In this document: in pieces, positions 57,801-64,000 of the stretch | Numbering within the stretch: the stretch's first letter is position 1 | Layout: each line of letters begins with the position of its first letter | NCBI GenBank assembly: GCA_010279815.1 | Contig: QEOQ01000207.1 | Location: 1,076,082-1,140,081 of the forward strand | Source: Brachionus plicatilis | Taxonomy: Eukaryota; Rotifera; Eurotatoria; Ploima; Brachionidae | Reading direction: 5' to 3' | Length of the DNA stretch: 64,000 nucleotides | Translations under genes and position numbers: made by a program | The notes under the pieces: model-generated | The model's input: the letters and a program-made list of their open reading frames with translations, nothing else | The model's database searches: none | What the model was told of the DNA's origin: nothing

Positions 57801-60800
57801 AAATTTGTTATTATGTAATTTATTTAAAATATTTAAAACAAAGCTCTAATTTTTATCCTAGGTTTATTCCAACACAAATTTTATCAAAGGACCAGAAAAA
57901 ATAATGGTTTTGCCGAACAGAAAAGAGCCGTACATTTTTGAAATAATTCCTACCCAAAGAGGAGACTTCAAAGGTGCAATTACATTTAAGCCAGGAGAAT
58001 GGCCGATTAAGTATTTCTTTAAATCTCAAAATTAAAAGATTTCTTTATATTTTTCAATAGGGATATTGATAGTGATGGTGATGAAATTTATTCGGCAGAT
58101 GCCAAAGAAGATCCGCAAAATTTTACTTTATGGTACACGTTTGATATTAAGATTCAGCCACCACCGCATCAAGCATTGGTCGAATTGGAAACAAATGCCC
58201 AAGAAACTGCCACTTTGTGCATTCCATTATCGAATCCAGTCGATAAAAAAATGGAATTTAGAGTTATTAAAAATGGTCCATTTTTGGAAGGAGCAGAAAA
58301 TATAGAAATTTTGCCAAAACAAAATTTTGATTATCAACTAAAATTTAGCCCTACTCAAGTGGGAAAATTTCGCGGTAGTTTGGTATTTTTAAATGAAGAA
58401 ACTGGCGAATTTTGGTATGATTTAAGGTTAATAGCTATTGACCCATTACCAGTAGCTATTGAACCAGCTGAGGCCGAAGTGGGCCGATATACACTTATAA
58501 CTTTGAATCTAAAAAATCCTTTGAATGAAAAGCTCAATTTCAGGGTTCTGATATCGAACACTCAAAATTTTAGCTTAGAAAAAAAACACGTTGACCGCTT
58601 GACAGTTGGACCATTACAAACACTTGAAGTTAATGTTGTATTTACTCCATCGACTGTTGGAATCGGGGAGCATTTTGGTCTGATTCAGTTTTTCAATGAA
58701 AAAGTTGGAAATATAAGCTATGAACTAAGAGGAATCGGTCTCGAACCAGATACGCAAGATCCTGTCAATATAACATCTGAAATTTGCTCAAGTGAAATGG
58801 TCACAATTAATTTTAGAAATTCGACTGATTCAGCAATTTATTGTGATTTAGTCCTAGTTGATGAAGAAGGCAAGCCAATTAAACTAAACGATGATCAACA
58901 TAGTCCATTTAACATTCTTTTGAATAAATTTGAAAATGTTCATGTATCACCAAGAGGAATCTTAGATATACCAATTGTTTTTTCACCAAATGAGCTCAAA
59001 AGTTATAATGTTTATCTAGTTATAACTGCGAGAAGAGAGGGAAGAATGAACTGGGCTGAAAAAAATCAAGAGTAAATATTATTTTTTTTCAGATTAAAAT
59101 TCGATTATTTTAGTCTCGAATATCTTTAGAAATTTTTAGTTTAAAGACTTAAGAGAACTCACAAAACTATTTTTTTATAGTTCAGAAAAAAATGGCAATT
59201 TTAGAACCAAAAATATAACAAAATTAAAAAAAGTTACACACGATAAGTAAAATAAAATTGATCCTAGTTTTATTTAAAATAAATTTTTGATAAAATGTAG
59301 GAAAAAAATCCTCAAAGCTTTCATTGACTATTTTTAACTTTTGATTTAAAAATTAAATGACTAAAAATCACAAAAACAGATCTCAAAAATTATAAAAAAT
59401 ATTGATTTTGACTATTACTTATCCTTGTACAATTGCTTCAATACTTGATCGTCGGTAAACAAAGTTTTGATTATTTTTTCAAATTTAATTCTTAATGAAA
59501 AAATTTTCAATATAAAAATTTGTTCAAAAAAAAATGATCATCACTGTCAAATTAAGAGACCTATGAGATTTCATGCGAGTTCAAAAAGTGTCATTTACAT
59601 CAAAAGACAAATCTCTAAAATCTATATCAAATTTTAAGCAAAAAATTTATTTTTATAAAATTTAAATTTTTAGAATTAAATATTCTTGATTTTTTTAATA
59701 AATTTAAATTCATATATTTATTTTTGAAATAATATTTCCAGCTAAGGATCCTATTTCGTCAGTCCGGATTCGAGTGTTATTTACATTCATTTTTTTAAGT
59801 TAAAATTTCGTATATTTTCATTGAGAAACATAAGGTATCATATTTGAATAATTCAAATTAAAAGATTTAGGGTTTGTAATAAAGAATTTTAAACAATAAG
59901 AAATAATTAGACATTTTTTATTAAATTTAAAGTAAAATAAAATTAATGAACAATTTAAATTTATTAGGAGAAAAATCGAAAAATTAAGATGGATATACCC
60001 AATTAAAGCATTCAGTGTGATAAATGCGTTTAATAAAGCAAGTCCATTTGTGGTTGAATGCAAAGTTCGACATCGATTGGAAAAAGCAATGGAAATTGTA
60101 TTGGCAAATGTGACCACTTATGCATCTGGCTTGGATCGTGGATCACTACGCTTAAGATCAATGACACCCAAAAAAGACAGCTCAAAGACAACTTCTTCTT
60201 TTTCGCTTTCAGATGAAAATCAGATAAAATCAGAGAGCACAGGCAGCTTGGTTATTGTCGGAGATACAAATAAATTAGCCAGCGAATTTGTGTATGAATT
60301 ACATTTCTCTGGAAACTTGGATCAATGCGAACTGGCACAAAATTCAATCGCAGTAAAACTTGTAAGAGTTGAAAGAGAAAGAGAAAACGGTCTGGTTAAT
60401 TTAATATTTCACATTGTTTTTTGTCCATCAAAACCTTTTGTGTAAGCTTTTTAAATTGAATTTAAATTAAATTTAAAAATTTCTTAATCTAGTGTCGACG
60501 CTGATCTTCAAGTTGAGACTGCAATGGGGGGTATGTGGAGATATCCACTGAAATTGGTTTCTCTAGAACCACCTCCAGATGATACAATTATTATTGAAGG
60601 TAAACGCTTGAATAAAGAATCGGTGGTCGGATTCAAGCTAAGTAGCAAAATTGAGTAAGTTTTAAATATGCATTTTAACAAGATTTATTTTTTTTACTTT
60701 AGTAAAGCTCTACCCTTCGAGGCTTTTTTCAGTCCAAGCGGAGGTGACCACATTTTTTCGATTACTCCAGAAATAGGAGAATTATTGCCTGAAGATGAAG

Positions 60801-61144
60801 ATGGAACTTTGATAAAAATTTCATTTGTTCCACCTGCGTATGGAAAAATTTATCAAAAAGAATTAGTTATTTCTGTAAAATTTAGAGTAAATTTTTTGAG
60901 TTAAGAATTTTAATTTTTTAACTAGACGCCTTTGTATCAATGGAAATATTTGGTTAAAGGTGTGACGCCTGAGTACGTAGTGCCTCGTGGTCAATCTGCA
61001 ATTCCAGCTCCTGATTCTCGTTTCAAACAAAATGGCAAGAAAAGAAATTTTATAATAGAGAATACCTATATAATTCATACAGCTGTATCATCTCCTGTTA
61101 AAGGAGCATCATTATTACCAATTAAACTTTCGAATATGCCTTAA
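39867..61144 (+). CDS. CFAP47: Cilia- and flagella-associated protein 47
   Basis: 39 exons join in phase to 3188 aa (human CFAP47 is about the same): 39867-40016, 40068-40254, 40304-40526, 40584-40815, 40875-41035, 41089-41600, 41776-42004, 42057-42209, 42261-42373, 42434-42607, 42666-42882, 45913-46288, 46343-46465, 46529-46738, 46793-47311, 47366-47570, 49419-49617, 49677-49768, 49819-49930, 49982-50294, 51393-51589, 51638-51850, 51900-52122, 52172-52279, 52331-53035, 54451-54710, 54852-55111, 55164-55282, 55333-55561, 55610-55830, 55890-56048, 57583-57701, 57760-57814, 57862-58010, 58061-59071, 59968-60441, 60493-60654, 60703-60886, 60926-61144. Many ASH/MSP-type Ig-like repeats (e.g. PVIDFGEVSVKS, LFSPNKPGVYNCTLPI) surround a calponin-homology domain at residues about 1690-1850 (LLTWLNFCYANYK). 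The C-terminus FEAFFSPSGGDHIFSITPE and YQWKYLVKGVTPEY match CFAP47. It belongs to the axonemal central apparatus. Exon 27 and exon 36 acceptors are the least certain. Confidence 0.93.
44304..45504 (-). mobile_element. Tc1/mariner element, interrupted and decayed
   Basis: TA dinucleotides flank it (44302-44303 and 45505-45506). Inverted ends: left CAGTTTGTTACAAAAGTTTA, right in reverse complement AAGTATGTTGCAAAAATTTA. On the minus strand it encodes WCARSPDLNPIEN (45405-45455), then, after a 668-bp insertion, IENLWSYMDAKLVDS, stop, SIEHLKEVLHKEWLKIPNEY, VQKLIESMAKRV and NAKGAHSQY, the classic C-terminus of Tc1 transposases. The N-terminal DNA-binding part is missing and stops are present, so it is inactive. 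Confidence 0.88.
44729..45396. mobile_element. hAT-like non-autonomous element with TSD TTCTCAAT
   Basis: Direct repeats TTCTCAAT at 44721-44728 and 45397-45404 (8 bp) flank 668 bp that split the Tc1 reading frame exactly at the NPIEN codons. Ends are weakly inverted (left GGCAATTTTATTTCAGCACA; right in reverse complement CGGGTCTCCCTTTTCAACAC). The interior repeats AACACAAAAAAATT / TTTTTGTGTT motifs many times on both strands. No coding frame. Confidence 0.8.
47885..48077. mobile_element. Palindromic Tc1/mariner-type MITE (193 bp)
   Basis: TA at 47883-47884 and 48078-48079 flank inverted ends of about 42 bp: left CTGCAACATAGTGCAACATA, right in reverse complement CTGCAATAAAGTGCAACATA, both followed by CTT, G/T, GTTGCACC, TTTTTTACC. 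The short core is AT-rich. No coding capacity. Confidence 0.85.
48699..48980. mobile_element. hAT-type MITE, CAGAGTTGTT family, TSD AGCAAAAT
   Basis: Direct repeats AGCAAAAT at 48691-48698 and 48981-48988 flank CAGAGTTGTTTAAAAGTTCC and GACTTTTAAACAACTCTT (the last base differs from the family's G). Interior as in the copy at 25883-26030 but longer (282 bp), with GGACTTGGACTT and GACTTGACTTGAGACTTGTG. Confidence 0.9.
50295..51392 (+). other. CFAP47 intron 20 (1.1 kb)
   Basis: AT-rich intron between exons ending GGTGAAGTG and starting ACCCCAAAC. No element recognised. Confidence 0.8.
53036..54450 (+). other. CFAP47 intron 25 (1.4 kb)
   Basis: AT-rich intron after the calponin-homology exon. 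No transposon ends or coding frames recognised. Confidence 0.8.
56049..57582 (+). other. CFAP47 intron 31 (1.5 kb)
   Basis: AT-rich intron; no element recognised. Confidence 0.8.
59072..59967 (+). other. CFAP47 intron 35 (0.9 kb)
   Basis: AT-rich intron; two in-frame acceptors are possible for exon 36 (after TTATTAG at 59967 or after AATTAAG at 59989). The upstream one, with a better pyrimidine tract, was chosen; both lead into KLRWIYPIKA or EWIYPIKA. Confidence 0.7.
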
Positions 61145-61502
61145 TTTTTCTAAGCTTATTTTTTGAATTTTTTTTCAAATTTACACTTTCTTTTTTTTTA
61201 TAATAAAAATATTTTAATAAAAATAACACATTGTTATAAATAATTTTTAATCAATTTTTGAAATGATACAAATCAAATTTAAATTTATTAATTGAAAACC
61301 ATAGGCAATTTGACAATTATTTTGAAAATTTTTGAGTTTTCTACACTTTTAACACCTTGGACTACAGATGTAAAAATCGACAATTGTATTTATTATTTAT
61401 GTTAACTAGCTGATAATTAAAGAAAAGAAAGAAAAAATTTGTAAATTTTAATAAAAAAATGATTTACAAGAGAAATTAAAATAGTTATTGTAAGGTTTCA
61501 AC
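61145..61502. other. CFAP47 3' region
   Basis: AATAAA signals at about 61201-61222 follow the stop by ~60 bp. No other feature up to the hAT element. Confidence 0.6.
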
Positions 61503-62699
61503 TAGTGTTTGTGTCCGTGCAAGCGGACAGTATACGGGCCAAAATTTTCCAAAACCATGACCGTTACCTGATTAACCGTACGGTTTTTTACGGCCGCACT
61601 TTGGCCCGTTTATTTTGGCGGGTGGGTTTTGAATTAAATAAAAAGATTTTTCTTAGATAATTTATTAAAAACAAAATTTTAAATATTATTCAAAAAAACG
61701 ACTTGATAATTATTTTTATTTTAAGTCAAATTTATAATTTGAATATTTGCCGTTCCAGGTAGCTATTGTAGCGGCCTAGTTAAAGTCAAAGTCACTAGAA
61801 TTAAATTTTTTTAAATAATATTTAAAAATTTATTGTTAATAAATTATTTAAATTTAAAAGGTTAGTAAACGGTAGTGATGAAATCGAATTAGCCTTTTGG
61901 ACACAAATTGAAATTTTAATACATTAAAAATTTGAAAAGACTATTGAAAAAGTAGAATATTCGAATAAAATCTTGAATATTAGATAAATTTGAATTTATG
62001 GTTGATTTACATTTATTTTTGAAATTAATTTCGAAAACTGTCTTTTTTTAAATTAAAATTCGAACTTAACTTTAATTTAAAAAACAACTTGAATTTTAGA
62101 AAAATTCAACTTATAATTTAAGAGTATTAAAATTTGAATAGAATATTTGAAAAATTAAGTGCTTGAAAATTTAGTTTTTTTACTCTTGTAGCATTGTTTA
62201 AATCTGAACAGCTTTTTTTGGGACCTGGTAAGATGGATGGGACTATTGTAATCCAGAAAATGTTAGAAGAGTTGTGTTGACTTGTGAAAATCTAACACTC
62301 TTTTAGTTTCCAAATCGAATTAAAATTTAATTTATATAATAAATTCTTTTTTGATTAAATTTTTTTTGATCAATTATTTTTTTGATTAATTATTATTTTC
62401 AAATATTAAATTGAATATTTATTATATTCAGTTTTTGATCAAAAATTTTATATTTTCAAATTTTAATTCGAATATTTCAGAGATTCAATTTTTAACTTAA
62501 ATAAATTAATTTTTAAGTATATTATTCAAAAATATTTATATTCAAAAATTAAATTCAAACCTAATTTTCATTCGAAATGCTACTTATTCGAATATCGGTT
62601 CGAATATGCATATTCGATTTCATCACTAGTAAACGGGCCAACAACCGCGAGTAACCGCCTGTCTATTGGAAGGGTTAGCTCTGTCCGCATCCAGCACTA
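61503..62699. mobile_element. hAT-type element (outer of a nested pair)
   Basis: Near-identical 8-bp flanks GTTTCAAC (61495-61502) and GTTTCAAA (62700-62707). Left end TAGTGTTTGTGTCCG then GCAAGCGGACAG; right end in reverse complement TAGTGCTGGATGCGGACAG. Subterminal parts are GC-rich (CCGTACGG, GGCCCGTT) unlike the genome. It is split by the element at 61873-62628. No transposase frame. Confidence 0.78.
61873..62628. mobile_element. hAT-type element nested in another hAT, TSD GTAAACGG
   Basis: Exact 8-bp repeats GTAAACGG at 61865-61872 and 62629-62636 flank inverted ends TAGTGATGAAATCGAAT (left) and TAGTGATGAAATCGAATA (right, reverse complement). The interior repeats TTCGAATA / TATTCGAA-type motifs and is AT-rich, non-coding. 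Confidence 0.88.
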
Positions 62700-62790
62700 G
62701 TTTCAAATATTTTTGGTGTTGTGTATTTAAGAACAAAGAACATTAAAAAAAATAAAAGTTGAAATAAACTTTTTTTATGGTCTAAGACTC

Positions 62791-62961
62791 GTTTTGCAAA
62801 ATGTATCAGCTGATACTTTTTGATCAAAAATTATTTTCTCTAGAACCCTGAAAGTCTGCAATAAAATATAATTGAAAATCAATGCAATTAAATTGCAGAG
62901 GTATTAAATTTACTAAATTTGAAGATAAAAAGTCATTATTTGCTGATGCATTTTGCAAAAC
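62791..62961. repeat. 171-bp inverted-repeat unit, probable MITE
   Basis: Left arm GTTTTGCAAAATGTATCAGC at 62791-62810; right arm at 62942-62961 is its reverse complement with one mismatch (C for T). The left arm overlaps a palindrome GTATCAGCTGATAC found once more at about 39365-39378. Target-site duplication not identified. Confidence 0.65.
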
Positions 62962-63851
62962 ATGTTTTTGTTCTAATTAAAATGTTCCATGTTCCAAAAT
63001 TCGAAATTTTCAAATTTCTTTTTTAATTTTCAAAAAATGTTTTGTTCCTTTAAATAATATAAATTATTCATGAAGCTACTGTTTATAATTTAACACAGGA
63101 AATTTTTTTGCCAAAACTAAATTGCACAATAGAAAATTCATAATATTTTTTCAAAGAAAAATGTCCAAGCATTTAATTTCAAGCTGCTTATCTCATAATT
63201 TGACTGTTGAAAAGAAATTTTCAGAAAAAAGTTTTGAAAATTAATGAAGATTAAATGAATTCATTAAAATATGGTTTACTGTTGAAAAAATTCATTCTTA
63301 AATTAATATACTTTTTTAAAGATTTACGATAAATAAAAAATATTTATTAAATTTTATTGTAATCTAAAAATTTTGAAACGAAATTCAATTAAACCAAAAT
63401 ATGATGATAAAAATAATACACTATATTATTTTTAAAAGGAAATGATTTCCTTTTAAAAACTTTTAATATCTGAGAAATTAGATTTTGTTTGAAAGAGTAT
63501 TGCAGTACAGGCCGAGTGTGTGATTATTTTTTTTCTAATAATTATTATAATCAATTTAGGAAGAAAGTAAATTTGAAAAAATGTTTATCTTTTTTAAAGA
63601 AAGTTATTTTTTTATGTTTGCTTTAATCTATTTAATTTCAATGTAAAAAGATTGCAAAAGTAACTCTCATTTATTTCTTAATTAAATAAATCAGAAACAT
63701 CAGACTTTTTGTAATGCTTTTTCAAAATTGTATGAAAATTTTAATTAAAAGACTATAATATACACCATTCTTTAACTAATATTAAATTAATCTTGCTATC
63801 CTACAATTTCCTTTTTTTTTTGCTTTCACGCATGATTTTATAAACGCAAAT

Positions 63852-63857
63852 AAAAAA
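63852..63857 (-). terminator. RNA polymerase III T-run terminator
   Basis: Six consecutive T residues on the minus strand, starting three bases beyond the tRNA-Pro 3' end, a standard Pol III termination signal. Confidence 0.85.
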
Positions 63858-63859
63858 TG

Positions 63860-63931
63860 GGGCCTGGCCGGGGATCGATCCCGGGACCTCTCGCACCCTA
63901 AGCGAGAATCATACCACTAGACCACCAGGCC
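63860..63931 (-). tRNA. tRNA-Pro (anticodon AGG)
   Basis: Minus-strand 72-nt cloverleaf. Acceptor stem GGCCTGG pairs with CCAGGCC, discriminator C. The D-arm contains the A box TGGTCTAGTGGT; the anticodon arm is TCTCGCTTAGGGTGCGAGA with anticodon AGG; the T-arm CCGGG-ATCGATC-CCCGG holds the B box. Body and anticodon arm match eukaryotic tRNA-Pro(AGG). No intron. CCA is not encoded, as usual in eukaryotes. Confidence 0.96.
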
Positions 63932-64000
63932 GCCTATTGAAATTAAGTTTTAAATATTTTTTTAGTCTAAATATTGTTATAAATTAAATTTAAAATTAAT

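Larger units (their letters stand above)
62708..63859. other. Gene-free interval with a small inverted-repeat element
   Basis: AT-rich. Inverted copies of GTTTTGCAAAATGTATCAGC lie at 62791-62810 and 62942-62961 (19 of 20 bases match), enclosing about 130 bp: probably a small MITE. The remainder shows nothing recognisable. Confidence 0.6.

Noticed and set aside
1..64000. CRISPR array, bacterial operon signals, prophage
   Set aside because: No regularly spaced repeats and no Shine-Dalgarno pattern; spliced animal genes show the DNA is eukaryotic.

Overview
The window is nuclear DNA of a metazoan with a strongly AT-rich genome. Evidence: genes split by very short GT-AG introns (mostly 44-60 nt), animal-type genes (nanos, KMT5A, MED21, CFAP47, GK5, GLE1), a eukaryotic tRNA-Pro, and many decayed DNA transposons and LINE fragments. 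A monogonont rotifer (Brachionus-like) is my leading guess from composition and intron size; this is inference, not shown by any marker here. I rebuilt gene models by hand, requiring GT-AG junctions and consistent phase. Several give full-length proteins of the family's usual size (GK5 526 aa, DOLK 494 aa, RWDD1 236 aa, GLE1 819 aa, CFAP47 3188 aa).

Layout. 1-2010 (+): 3' part of a DD3-3-like membrane-anchored protein. 5780-7399 (+): intronless unknown protein. 7614-8213: piggyBac relic with TTAA ends. 9006-9944 (+): centrin-like EF-hand protein. 10401-16811 (-): close-packed MRPL19, RWDD1, GK5. 17270-19360: LINE fragment, a repeat cluster and a hAT MITE. 19708-24614 (-): five close-packed genes in transcription order SDHAF1, TAMM41, DOLK, C18orf21-like, MED21. 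27236-28063 (+): nanos in a gene-poor stretch. 30698-33296 (+): GLE1. 35115-35882 (+): KMT5A/SET8. 37115-37740: hAT and LINE debris. 39867-61144 (+): CFAP47 in 39 exons, with TE-loaded large introns. 61503-62699: a hAT element inside a hAT element. 63860-63931 (-): tRNA-Pro(AGG).

The most interesting signal is the two same-strand gene arrays. Genes lie 48-292 bp apart, and most downstream genes have a 3' splice acceptor AG 0-23 nt before the ATG. This is what operons resolved by spliced-leader trans-splicing look like. In MED21 the acceptor AG is followed directly by TG of the conserved start, and the reading frame has no other Met. The A of the start codon must therefore come from an upstream exon or a spliced leader.

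The second theme is layered transposon insertion, dated by target-site duplications. Examples are a hAT-like element inside a Tc1/mariner element inside a LINE reverse transcriptase fragment inside a CFAP47 intron, and a hAT inside a hAT downstream of CFAP47.
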